Shown here: positions 25,089-33,537 of the stretch, in pieces
Position numbering within the stretch: the stretch's first letter is position 1
How the letters are laid out: every line of letters starts with the position of its first letter
DNA from: Anaerolineales bacterium UBA3001
GTDB taxonomy: Bacteria; Chloroflexota; Anaerolineae; Anaerolineales; UBA11657
Length of the DNA stretch: 48,243 nucleotides
NCBI GenBank assembly: GCA_002346435.1
Contig: DDZT01000128.1
Location: 1-48,243, forward strand
Direction of reading: 5' to 3'
Notes under the pieces: generated by a model
Seen by the model: only the letters and a program-made list of their open reading frames with translations
Databases searched by the model: none
What the model was told of the DNA's origin: nothing
Position numbers and translations under genes: made by a program

Positions 25089-26144
25089 ATGTTAGATGTA
25101 AAACAAATTGAGAGCTTGGACTCTGACAATATGCTCGAGCATATTGTCTCGATGCCAACTCAAATCATAAATGCATGGAACCATGGCCTGGCATTACCAG
25201 TACCGGATGCTAATAATGTTTCCAACATAGTTATACTGGGCATGGGTGGTTCAGCTATAGGCGGTTCACTACTACAAACGCTTATAGAGCCCGAATGTAA
25301 AGTGCCTATATCATCTAATCGAGATTATGAAATACCACACTTTGTAGGCCCCGATAGTCTGGTAATAGCCTTATCCTATTCAGGCAACACTGAGGAAACC
25401 CTAGCTGCTGTTGAATCAGCACAACAACAGGGTGCTCAAGTTGTTAGCATTTCCACCGGAGGAGAAATTTCCACACTTACTCAGGCACATAATGGGTTGT
25501 CATGGATTTATGATTACAAAAGTCAGCCGCGCGCAGCATTGGGTTACTCGCTAGTCCTTCCACTAGTATTGTTACATCGCCTAGGTTTGGCAAGAAATTT
25601 TAGCGCCGATATAGCAGAAACACAGACTGTTTTGAATGATCAGAACAATATGTTAGGTGCAAAATCATCCTTAGCAACTAACCCTGCAAAACGTCTCGCT
25701 GGACAGATGCTTGAGAGAATTATATTAGTGTTTGCAGCTGATCCTCTGTCGCCTGTAGCAAGACGATGGCGAGGACAAATAGCCGAAAATAGCAAAGCAT
25801 GGGCACAGTATGAAGAATTGCCAGAAATGAACCACAATTCAGTAGTTGGTCTCGAACGGCCCGAATCATTTATTGACAAATCATTTGTACTATTTATGAA
25901 CTCACCAGCCGCACATCCTCGCAACCAACTTCGCGCTGACCTTACTCGCCAACTTTTCCTAGAATCTGGCTATAACACAGATACTATCACTGCTCAAGGT
26001 AAGTCTCGTATGGCACAAATGCTATCCATGGTACATTACGGTGACTATGTCAGCTTCTATTTAGCTATTGCATACGGAATTGACCCAACACCGGTAAACA
26101 ATATCGCATGGTTAAAAGAAAATCTAGCAGACTCGCCAACCTAG
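25089..26144 (+). CDS. Bifunctional phosphoglucose/phosphomannose isomerase
   Basis: Interconverts glucose-6-P or mannose-6-P with fructose-6-P. The 351 residues are a SIS-fold enzyme with VILGMGGSAIGGSLL, ALSYSGNTEETL and the C-terminal YEELPEMNHNSVVG motif, characteristic of the archaeal/actinobacterial PGI/PMI family. GGAGG stands 8 nt before ATG 25089, which is preferred to the upstream in-frame TTG at 25074. It is followed after 16 nt by the PEP-binding protein. Confidence 0.93.
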   Translation: MLDVKQIESLDSDNMLEHIVSMPTQIINAWNHGLALPVPDANNVSNIVILGMGGSAIGGSLLQTLIEPECKVPISSNRDYEIPHFVGPDSLVIALSYSGNTEETLAAVESAQQQGAQVVSISTGGEISTLTQAHNGLSWIYDYKSQPRAALGYSLVLPLVLLHRLGLARNFSADIAETQTVLNDQNNMLGAKSSLATNPAKRLAGQMLERIILVFAADPLSPVARRWRGQIAENSKAWAQYEELPEMNHNSVVGLERPESFIDKSFVLFMNSPAAHPRNQLRADLTRQLFLESGYNTDTITAQGKSRMAQMLSMVHYGDYVSFYLAIAYGIDPTPVNNIAWLKENLADSPT

Positions 26145-26160
26145 TTCCGTAACTATTGAC

Positions 26161-28488
26161 ATGACTCTCGACCTAACCAGCTTACCAAAGATAGTCCGAC
26201 TTCAATTACGAATTAGACAGTATCCCATTCTAGGTAAAGAAATTCGGAGTAAAATGCTGGATGAAATATTTCGTCGCGGAATCATAACTCCTGAACAGAT
26301 GGATGATGAGGTGCGTCAGAGATCTATCGAATCCCAAGAATTAGACGGACAGAACAAATCCCTAACGAAAGAGCCGGCTGAGATATGGAAAATACGCACA
26401 AGTCATGTGCGAGATTATCTTACTGAATTTTACTTTGCTTACAATCTACCAATGTATCTGTTCGATAACATCGTTAATACACTTGTTAAGAACCGTGCTG
26501 GTAGAAAACGCACAGTAAGCGGTATAACATATAACCCCGAAATGGCTCCTTTAGACCTATTAATGGATCATGGCAAACAAATAGAATCTCTAAAACCTGA
26601 CGATCAACAGGTGTTTTCTCACCATTTAGCAGAAATAATAGTAGTAGCCATCAAGACAGTAGTCAGTGATAGACTGGAGTTTGTAGGTACCGCTAGGAAA
26701 TGGTTTACAATTCAAGACTTATTCAACATACTTGACAGACGCATTGGCACAGGAAAAATAGGTGGCAAAGCAGCCGGTATTGAGCTAGCCAAGATTATGA
26801 TGCAAGGCGACAACCAACTTTCTGGCAAGATAAGTACACCTCAGTCGTATTTTGTTGCTACAGATGTATTTGATCAATTCAAAGACACAAATGAACTCAC
26901 GTGGGTTATGAACCAAAAATATAGGTCGGCAGATGAGATTAGGAAACTGTATCCTACAATCAAAGATAGATTTGATGCTGGTTCGTTCCCAACTGACATT
27001 ACTCAAGAACTACAAGACCTACTACAAAGACACAAAGGACAACCCATAATAGTAAGATCATCCAGCCTATTGGAAGACTCTTATGGAACCTCCTTTGCAG
27101 GAAAATACCACAGCTATTTTTGCGCAAACCAAGCAAGTGCCTCGGAAAACTTAGATTCACTATCTAAGGCAATTTCCAAAATATATGCGAGTGTTTATAG
27201 TCCAGATGCACTGCTCTATCGAAAGAAAATGGGGTTATTAGATTACGACGAACGTATGGCAATACTAATCCAAGTAGTCGAGGGTGACAGACATGGTGAT
27301 TGGTATTATCCACCAATTGCTGGAGTTGCTTTTAGCCAGAACCAATACCGATGGACACCTCGTATTAATCCAGACGACGGGTTAGTTCGTATGGTATGTG
27401 GTCTTGGCACTCGCGCAGTGAACCAAACAACGGACTATGCCCGAATGGTCGCATTAAGCCACCCCAACATTCGCCCAGAGTCAGGAGCTAACGCTATACA
27501 ACATTACTCTCAGAAGAAAATTGATGTTATTAACTTAAAAACAAATAGTTTTGAAACTCAACCAGTTACAAAAATACTGCACGGAAAACTCACGTGGTTA
27601 AGACTTGTAGCTATGCAAATTGCTGATGACTACCTGAGCAAATTGATTACAATAAATCCAAATATTGATACTAGAACCCTAGTATTAACCTTCGATCAAA
27701 TGCTAGAACAAACTGATTTCGTCTCACAATTACAGCGTATGCTAAGACATTTAGCTAAGCATTATGATACAGCAGTCGACATTGAATTCACCACCAAAAT
27801 TGAATACAAAGATAATGAACCAAAAGCATCAATCTGTCTGGTGCAATGTAGACCACAAAGTCTTCGTACCGAAAATTCACCTGTAACAATACCGGCTGAC
27901 CTACATAAAACACAAATCGTATTCAAATCTCGCGGCATTGTCCAAGATGCACTAGTAGATAAAATAAGATTCGTAGTAATTGTGCCGATCAGCTCATATG
28001 ACTCCATTGATGACCGGGTTCGAAAAACGCAGATCGCTCGAGTAATCGGAAGACTCAATCACGCACTGCAAAGCAAACGGTTTGTCCTAATAGGCCCATA
28101 CAGATGGGGAAGTAGCAACCCAGACCTAGGTGTAAAAGTAACTTATGCAGATGTGCACAATACTAAGATGCTAATTGAGCTGGTACCAGATAGTGGGCCT
28201 AAGACAAGTGAACCATCATATGGAACTCATTTTTTTCAGGATTTGGTTGAAGCTAACATTTATCCACTAGCAATTAATCTAACACAAGATGAAACTTACT
28301 TTGATGAATCAATGTTTAGCGATTCTCCAAATTTGCTTGCCAAACTTAGTCCTCAAGATGCAAGCTATGCTGATTTAGTCAAAGTATATGACATTCAAGA
28401 AATTACTAATGGCAACACACTGAGTGTGGTAATGGTATCGACCACCGAAGAATCAGTAGGATTCATTAGCAATACTAACAAGAAGTAA
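26161..28488 (+). CDS. PEP/pyruvate-binding domain protein (PPDK_N-like)
   Basis: A 775-residue protein with the nucleotide-binding domain of PEP synthase/pyruvate phosphate dikinase: GKIGGKAAGIELAKIM (about 199-212) and RSSSLLEDSYGTSFAGKYHS (299-318). An N-terminal helical domain of about 180 residues precedes it and a roughly 200-residue C-terminal domain of no recognised family follows. The central phospho-His domain and the TIM barrel of true PEP synthase are not seen, so it is not a complete gluconeogenic enzyme. It could be a phosphotransferase or regulatory relative. Probably co-transcribed with the isomerase gene. Confidence 0.8.
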   Translation: MTLDLTSLPKIVRLQLRIRQYPILGKEIRSKMLDEIFRRGIITPEQMDDEVRQRSIESQELDGQNKSLTKEPAEIWKIRTSHVRDYLTEFYFAYNLPMYLFDNIVNTLVKNRAGRKRTVSGITYNPEMAPLDLLMDHGKQIESLKPDDQQVFSHHLAEIIVVAIKTVVSDRLEFVGTARKWFTIQDLFNILDRRIGTGKIGGKAAGIELAKIMMQGDNQLSGKISTPQSYFVATDVFDQFKDTNELTWVMNQKYRSADEIRKLYPTIKDRFDAGSFPTDITQELQDLLQRHKGQPIIVRSSSLLEDSYGTSFAGKYHSYFCANQASASENLDSLSKAISKIYASVYSPDALLYRKKMGLLDYDERMAILIQVVEGDRHGDWYYPPIAGVAFSQNQYRWTPRINPDDGLVRMVCGLGTRAVNQTTDYARMVALSHPNIRPESGANAIQHYSQKKIDVINLKTNSFETQPVTKILHGKLTWLRLVAMQIADDYLSKLITINPNIDTRTLVLTFDQMLEQTDFVSQLQRMLRHLAKHYDTAVDIEFTTKIEYKDNEPKASICLVQCRPQSLRTENSPVTIPADLHKTQIVFKSRGIVQDALVDKIRFVVIVPISSYDSIDDRVRKTQIARVIGRLNHALQSKRFVLIGPYRWGSSNPDLGVKVTYADVHNTKMLIELVPDSGPKTSEPSYGTHFFQDLVEANIYPLAINLTQDETYFDESMFSDSPNLLAKLSPQDASYADLVKVYDIQEITNGNTLSVVMVSTTEESVGFISNTNKK

Positions 28489-28538
28489 GTTGTGTTATGT
28501 AACTACTTATATAGGAACAAACTGAACAACACACACTA

Positions 28539-29480
28539 ATGTCAGCTTCTAATAGTACAAACAGAATAGTAACAATATATACTGATGGAGCCTGCGACCC
28601 CAATCCCGGACCAGGAGGATGGGCGGCAATACTCCTGTTTGGTGCACACAGAAAAGAAATTAATGGTAATGCAGAAAACACCACCAACAACCGTATGGAA
28701 CTTCAAGCAACTATAGAGGCTTTACGTTACCTTAAGTCATCCTCTGAGGTGGAACTATACACTGATTCAGAATACATCCAAAAAGGAATTACTAAATGGA
28801 TGACTATCTGGCAAGCACGAGGCTGGCGTACAAGCAAGAAGAAACCAGTAGCAAATCAAGATCTTTGGCTAGAGCTAGTCAGTGCAATGAAACCACATGA
28901 AGTAGTTTGGAAGTGGGTGAAAGGCCACTCGGGAAACCCGCTCAACGAAGAGGTTGATACATTAGCACGAGAATCTATATCAAGAATTAAACCAAACAAC
29001 ATGGTTAATTCAATTCGTGCATTTACAGGTGCTTCTTGTATAGGGTCTACAGGTCCAGGAGGGTGGACAGTATTGTTGATGCAAAACCAAGAAGTAAAAG
29101 TACTTTCAGGACAAGAGAAAACAACTACAGCAAATAGAATGCAGCTCTTCTCCGCAGCACAAGCACTAAAGGCAGTACCAATTTCCAAACCACTAGATAT
29201 CTACACTACATCAAAGTATGTGCATCAAGGAGCAATTAACTGGATATCTAATTGGAGAATGCAACATTGGAAAACGAAATCAGGTAATACTGTAAAAAAT
29301 CTGGATGTGTGGAAACCTATCGCAATATATATTGATAGACTAGATGTTAATTGGCACCTATGTAACTCCAACAAGTCCTTCCAAGAAATTGATGCAGCAC
29401 ATTATCTGGCTAAAAATGCAGCTTTAGGCAAAAACAATGATGAACTTATCAAGTTGCTCGAGACTCAATATCAAATATGA
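28539..29480 (+). CDS. rnhA: Ribonuclease HI with a C-terminal degenerate second RNase H domain
   Basis: Residues 8-147 form a complete RNase HI with catalytic D16 (YTDGACDPNPGPGGW), E54 (NRMEL), D76 (YTDSEY) and D140 (NEEVD), plus KGHSG. It removes RNA from RNA-DNA hybrids. Residues about 158-296 repeat the whole fold (GPGGW, NRMQL, YTTSKY, INWISNWR..W). There D16 has become G164, E54 Q202 and D76 T224, and the KGHSG loop is lost; only D285 remains. This half should be catalytically dead and may bind hybrid or a partner. At 313 residues it is twice the usual about 150. It converges with the HIT gene 26 nt away. Confidence 0.94.
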   Translation: MSASNSTNRIVTIYTDGACDPNPGPGGWAAILLFGAHRKEINGNAENTTNNRMELQATIEALRYLKSSSEVELYTDSEYIQKGITKWMTIWQARGWRTSKKKPVANQDLWLELVSAMKPHEVVWKWVKGHSGNPLNEEVDTLARESISRIKPNNMVNSIRAFTGASCIGSTGPGGWTVLLMQNQEVKVLSGQEKTTTANRMQLFSAAQALKAVPISKPLDIYTTSKYVHQGAINWISNWRMQHWKTKSGNTVKNLDVWKPIAIYIDRLDVNWHLCNSNKSFQEIDAAHYLAKNAALGKNNDELIKLLETQYQI

Positions 29481-29506
29481 TCTCTCGTCTATATATTACT
29501 TATTTG

Positions 29507-30004
29507 TCATTCGTCCACAATCTGTCCGAATGTTTTATGGAGCTTTATGTATGTTACGCCAATTTCCTCAGGTAATACTCGTGTCTCAGAAATACTGGTC
29601 ATAAAATTGGTGTCGCCAGACCACCTAGGTAAAACATGCATATGTACATGATCTGGAACTCCTGCACCAGCTGCTGCTCCAATATTTACACCGATATTAA
29701 ACCCTTCAGGATTATATTCGCGTCGTAATGTTTTCACACAAACCTGACTTAGAACAGCTAACTCTGTAACAGCAGCCTCTGACAATTCATCTATAGATGA
29801 CAAATGCATTATAGGAGCAATCAACAAATGACCACTACTATAGGGATACTTATTTAGCATGACTATAGTATGATCGCCTTTATAGATGATTAAATTTTCT
29901 TCAGATGGAGGCTTCTCAATGTTTATACAAAATAAACATCCTGTCACTGAGTCAACATCGCCACGAAGATAGTCCATACGCCAAGGTGCCCACAATGTCT
30001 TCAT
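29507..30004 (-). CDS. HIT family nucleotide hydrolase/phosphorylase
   Basis: Histidine-triad protein acting on AMP- or Ap4A-type nucleotides. The 165-residue reading from ATG 30004 begins MKTLWAPWRMDYL, the conserved opening of the Ap4A phosphorylase-like HIT group. It has a CLFC zinc-type pair and the triad HVHMHV (119-124). The frame stays open 27 codons upstream to 30085, but that extension is unlike the family and would run into the birA region. Divergent from birA, with 63 nt between starts. Confidence 0.9.
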   Translation of the reverse strand: MKTLWAPWRMDYLRGDVDSVTGCLFCINIEKPPSEENLIIYKGDHTIVMLNKYPYSSGHLLIAPIMHLSSIDELSEAAVTELAVLSQVCVKTLRREYNPEGFNIGVNIGAAAGAGVPDHVHMHVLPRWSGDTNFMTSISETRVLPEEIGVTYIKLHKTFGQIVDE

Positions 30005-30067
30005 TCTGTAATATTCTACCAGTTTCGTACCATTTGACGTGCAGAAATAGACCTTTAGAATATAGCT

Positions 30068-30862
30068 ATGAACGATAGAGATCATTTTTCTTCTACAACC
30101 ATTTCCGAATCGTTAGTGAAGGAAAAATTCGGTAATCCACTGTATTATTACAATTCGATTGGCTCGACAAACAATGAGGCTAAAATCCTCGCAGCAAACG
30201 GAGCTCCAGAAGGTTCACTAATAGTAGCCGACGAACAAACGGCGGGACGGGGTCGTTTCAATCGCCATTGGTCAACGCCTAAAGGCAGTAGTCTAGCTGT
30301 CAGCTTTATACTTAGATCTAAACTATCAAGCCCTGAGATTAGCCAAATGCCAATGCTGGGTGGTCTAGCAACCGCATACGCAATTGAACAGCTATGCAAT
30401 ACATCCCCCAAACTTAAGTGGCCTAATGACATATGGATTAAACAGAAGAAAATCGCTGGGATATTAGTCGAAACAAGTTACACTGAAGATTTGCCTGAGT
30501 GGCTAATATTGGGTATAGGCGTCAATGTAAACTCTGGACCTCTGGAATTTACGAACCCTTACTACGATGCATCATGTTTAGCAGATATAATAGGACATAA
30601 AGTTGATCGAGTGAATCTCCTACAACAATTGGTGCACAATGTTGGATTACTATACAATCAGTTGGACCAAAACTCTATCAGAGAGGAGTGGCAGAAGCGT
30701 ATGCTCTGGAAAAATCAACACATAGAAGTTATTGGTTCCGGACACAAACCAATTGAAGGTATAGCTTTAGGTGTAGAAATAAACGGAGCTCTGCTCCTAC
30801 AACTACACACCGGGGACTGTATCAAGATTTACAGTGGAGAAACAAGACTGAAGTCAAACTAG
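30068..30862 (+). CDS. birA: Biotin--[acetyl-CoA-carboxylase] ligase
   Basis: Activates biotin as biotinyl-AMP and attaches it to carboxylase carrier proteins. The 264 residues show GSTNNEAKILA, the biotin/ATP loop AGRGRFNRHWSTPKGSSLA and KWPNDIWIKQKKIAGIL, with the small C-terminal SH3-like domain. There is no N-terminal helix-turn-helix, so it is a pure ligase and not the regulator form of E. coli. A 173-nt gap follows; I see no gene in it. Confidence 0.94.
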   Translation: MNDRDHFSSTTISESLVKEKFGNPLYYYNSIGSTNNEAKILAANGAPEGSLIVADEQTAGRGRFNRHWSTPKGSSLAVSFILRSKLSSPEISQMPMLGGLATAYAIEQLCNTSPKLKWPNDIWIKQKKIAGILVETSYTEDLPEWLILGIGVNVNSGPLEFTNPYYDASCLADIIGHKVDRVNLLQQLVHNVGLLYNQLDQNSIREEWQKRMLWKNQHIEVIGSGHKPIEGIALGVEINGALLLQLHTGDCIKIYSGETRLKSN

Positions 30863-31035
30863 CACAACAAATATCTTGAGTGTGAATTTGTCAGTATTCT
30901 GTACGTAACATTTTGCACATTGCGTGATGGCATTGTAAACTCATTCCCAATATAGATAGTGAATCTAACACTAAAACCCATCGCTCATACAATCACAAAT
31001 ACAATGAAATTGATAAGACTAAGGAACAATATTTT

Positions 31036-32154
31036 ATGAACAACGAATACCAATTTATTAAAGAGATACGTGAGCAACCGCACAAGATTTCCGAAAGTTT
31101 AAAGCATGCCGACAAGAATCTCAAAGAGATCGCTGAGCGTTACTCACAAAAAATTGATCGCGTAATCATGGTTGGGTGTGGAGACCCGTACATGCTTGGT
31201 ATCGGAGCCACATACGCATTTGAAAAATGGGCACAATTACCATCTGAGTCAATAGAAGCAGCAGAGTTTACCAGTTATCGCCACAATTTAATTAATGAAC
31301 GCACATTAGTGATTCTAATATCATCATCAGGCAAAACTGTTAAGGTAATTGATGCAGCTCGCCTAGCAGCACAAAAAGGGGCCCCACGATTCTCGCTAAC
31401 TAATCTTAATCCAAGTCCCATAACTGATGAAACTGATGAGGTTATTCATACTCAAGCCGGATGGTCCGATTCGTTTCCAACTAAGCAGACCACCACTGCA
31501 CTGGCAAATCTATATGCACTAGCGTTACACATGGCTGAAGCTCGAAAAACTTGTGCCAATCAAGACATTGCCATGCTGAGGCAAGAACTTTATTCTGACA
31601 TACCCAATGCAATTGCAGATTCACTCAAACTAGAGTCTCAAATGGAAGAGCTAGCTCAAAACCTGCTTGTGGCACCTATATATACTTTCATTGGATCTGG
31701 ACCCAACTGGGCAACAGCACAACTGGCAGCCGCTAAAATGAAAGAGACTAGTCAGAGCCGTGCTGAATCTACTAATCTGGAAGAATATGCTCATCTTCAT
31801 GCTCTATCATTAAGTGATGATGATCCAGTATTCATAATAACGCGACCCGGAGATATCGGAGAACGCGATAGGTTAGTAAGTCAACATGTCAAAAGCAATC
31901 GTGGCCAGATTATCGTCATTGGTACTGCGCAAGATAAAGAATTGTGGTCAGACTTGGAAGCTAAGTACTACACTGTACCTGAACATAGTGAAATGTTTGG
32001 ACCTCTAGTTGCCTGGGTTCCTCTACAACTGTTCGCATACTTTACTGCAACAGCAAAGAATCGTAACCCTGACAGACCACCAGAGCGAGGCCCAATGGAC
32101 TTTTTACAAAAAATTATTTACACAAGTATGCTAGAAGGCTGGTTTGACCGTTAA
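31036..32154 (+). CDS. Tandem SIS-domain sugar isomerase/deglycase
   Basis: A 372-residue double SIS protein like the isomerase half of GlmS and like fructosamine-6-phosphate deglycase FrlB. SIS 1 has VGCGDPYMLGIGATYAFE and ILISSSGKTVKVIDAARLA; SIS 2 has FIGSGPNWATAQLAAAKMKE and ESTNLEEYAHLHALSL. The glutaminase half of GlmS is absent. AAGGAAC precedes the ATG. The next gene, 20 nt on, is a PfkB sugar kinase; that pairing is the FrlB-FrlD arrangement for Amadori compounds, so a sugar-amine deglycase is the leading guess. An AgaS-type amino-sugar isomerase is the alternative. Confidence 0.82.
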   Translation: MNNEYQFIKEIREQPHKISESLKHADKNLKEIAERYSQKIDRVIMVGCGDPYMLGIGATYAFEKWAQLPSESIEAAEFTSYRHNLINERTLVILISSSGKTVKVIDAARLAAQKGAPRFSLTNLNPSPITDETDEVIHTQAGWSDSFPTKQTTTALANLYALALHMAEARKTCANQDIAMLRQELYSDIPNAIADSLKLESQMEELAQNLLVAPIYTFIGSGPNWATAQLAAAKMKETSQSRAESTNLEEYAHLHALSLSDDDPVFIITRPGDIGERDRLVSQHVKSNRGQIIVIGTAQDKELWSDLEAKYYTVPEHSEMFGPLVAWVPLQLFAYFTATAKNRNPDRPPERGPMDFLQKIIYTSMLEGWFDR

Positions 32155-32174
32155 TGTCAGAAAGATAATAAATT

Positions 32175-33119
32175 ATGTCATCATCACAAGAGTTTGACTT
32201 AGTTGCGTTAGGATCTACTACTCTCGAATTACTGTCTTGGGTTGACAGATATCCAGGAGCTAGTGATGGAATTCACACCGACAAGCAATTGTGGACCGGT
32301 GGTGGTATGAGTGGAAACCTGTCTCATGCTGTAGCTCAATTAGGAGGACAAGTAGCCTTACTAGCTGCGACTGGTAGTGATAGTATCGGGGATAAAATGG
32401 TTGACCAATTAAGGGTAGCAGGAGTCAATGTTGAATATCTCCTGAGAAGAGACAACACTTTGTCGCAACTAACTGTATTAATGGTAACTTCTGATTTGAA
32501 ACGAGCCGGCCTAGTAATAACTTTACCTGCAGATTTACAGATTAAATCATCCGAGGTTCCAGATGATCTTTTGAAATCTGCCAGGGTATTCTTCACTGAC
32601 ATGGACCCAGCAGAAACCGCTATTGACGTATCTACTCGAGCAAAAGATTTAGGTATCCCAGTAGCATATGATCTTCAAATGGCCCCTGAACGCATAAACA
32701 TCCCTGAACATGCCAGAAACATCAATAACATGATGAATTTATCAGACTATCTATTTGCAGACGAAGAAAATTTTATTATGTGGGGAAATTATTCTGATTT
32801 ATCTACGGCAATCTCTGCAGTTTTGCACAAACACCCTGAAATGACCTTGCTTATTACTCAAGGTTCCGCCGGATCAGTAATAGCAACGCAAAAACAAACC
32901 ATCGAAATAAATGCATTTCCTATAAATATAGTGGACTCTATAGGAGCAGGAGATGCATATCATGCCACCTTTTTGTATACCCATATTGCGCTAGGTTGGT
33001 CTGTCAAAAAAGCTTGTATATACGGGTCAGCGGCAGCATCTCTGTCATGCACAAAAGCCGGTGCAAGAGATGGTCTACCGACCCTTGACGAAATAGATTC
33101 TTTTGTCAAGAGAGCTTAA
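32175..33119 (+). CDS. PfkB family carbohydrate kinase
   Basis: A 314-residue ribokinase-fold kinase with the N-terminal GGGMSGNLSHAVAQLGG motif and the C-terminal anion-hole/catalytic motif DSIGAGDAYHATFLY (Asp of GAGD is the base). It phosphorylates a sugar or sugar derivative. Its tight coupling to the upstream SIS deglycase suggests the substrate is phosphorylated before C-N cleavage, as in FrlD/FrlB. Specificity cannot be read from the sequence. Confidence 0.88.
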   Translation: MSSSQEFDLVALGSTTLELLSWVDRYPGASDGIHTDKQLWTGGGMSGNLSHAVAQLGGQVALLAATGSDSIGDKMVDQLRVAGVNVEYLLRRDNTLSQLTVLMVTSDLKRAGLVITLPADLQIKSSEVPDDLLKSARVFFTDMDPAETAIDVSTRAKDLGIPVAYDLQMAPERINIPEHARNINNMMNLSDYLFADEENFIMWGNYSDLSTAISAVLHKHPEMTLLITQGSAGSVIATQKQTIEINAFPINIVDSIGAGDAYHATFLYTHIALGWSVKKACIYGSAAASLSCTKAGARDGLPTLDEIDSFVKRA

Positions 33120-33207
33120 TGTTGGACGATTATGTTGTAACAAAATAGATGGTAGAATAATTGCAATTCTGGCTACTTCCTATAGCTATAATTAAGGATA
33201 AAAACCT

Positions 33208-33507
33208 ATGGCATCAACAATATCCACTAATGAAGTAGTACGTATAGCACAACTTGCACGCCTGCATTTAACAGAAAATGAGATAAAGTCATTCAGCAAG
33301 GATCTCTCCGAGATATTGGACTACATGTATCAGATCAATAAAGTAGATGTCTCTAATGTCCGTCCAACTGATAATATGCTAGTCTCGCACACAGTATTGA
33401 GACCAGACGTAGCACACCAATCTCTTTCTCTCGATAAACTGCTCAGCAACACTGCTGAAGTTAATAATGGGTACTTCAGCGTACCTCCTGTGCTAGGTGA
33501 AGATTGA
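33208..33507 (+). CDS. gatC: Asp-tRNA(Asn)/Glu-tRNA(Gln) amidotransferase subunit C
   Basis: Small stabilising subunit of GatCAB, which amidates misacylated Glu-tRNA(Gln) and/or Asp-tRNA(Asn). The 99 residues show the family pattern VVRIAQLARLHLTENEI, LSEILDYMYQINKVDVSNV, RPD and the terminal GYFSVPPVL. AAGGA lies before the ATG, with TATAAT further upstream. It is followed by gatA after 30 nt; gatB is not in the window. Confidence 0.94.
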   Translation: MASTISTNEVVRIAQLARLHLTENEIKSFSKDLSEILDYMYQINKVDVSNVRPTDNMLVSHTVLRPDVAHQSLSLDKLLSNTAEVNNGYFSVPPVLGED

Positions 33508-33537
33508 TACAGTGACTTACGACAAACCTACCAGAGA

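Noticed and set aside
29507..30085. Longer HIT protein starting at 30085
   Set aside because: The added 27 residues are unlike the family and would overlap the birA start; MKTLWAPWR at 30004 is the natural beginning.
30863..31035. Small gene in the birA-SIS gap
   Set aside because: No frame with a start, ribosome site and reasonable length; only weak promoter-like hexamers.
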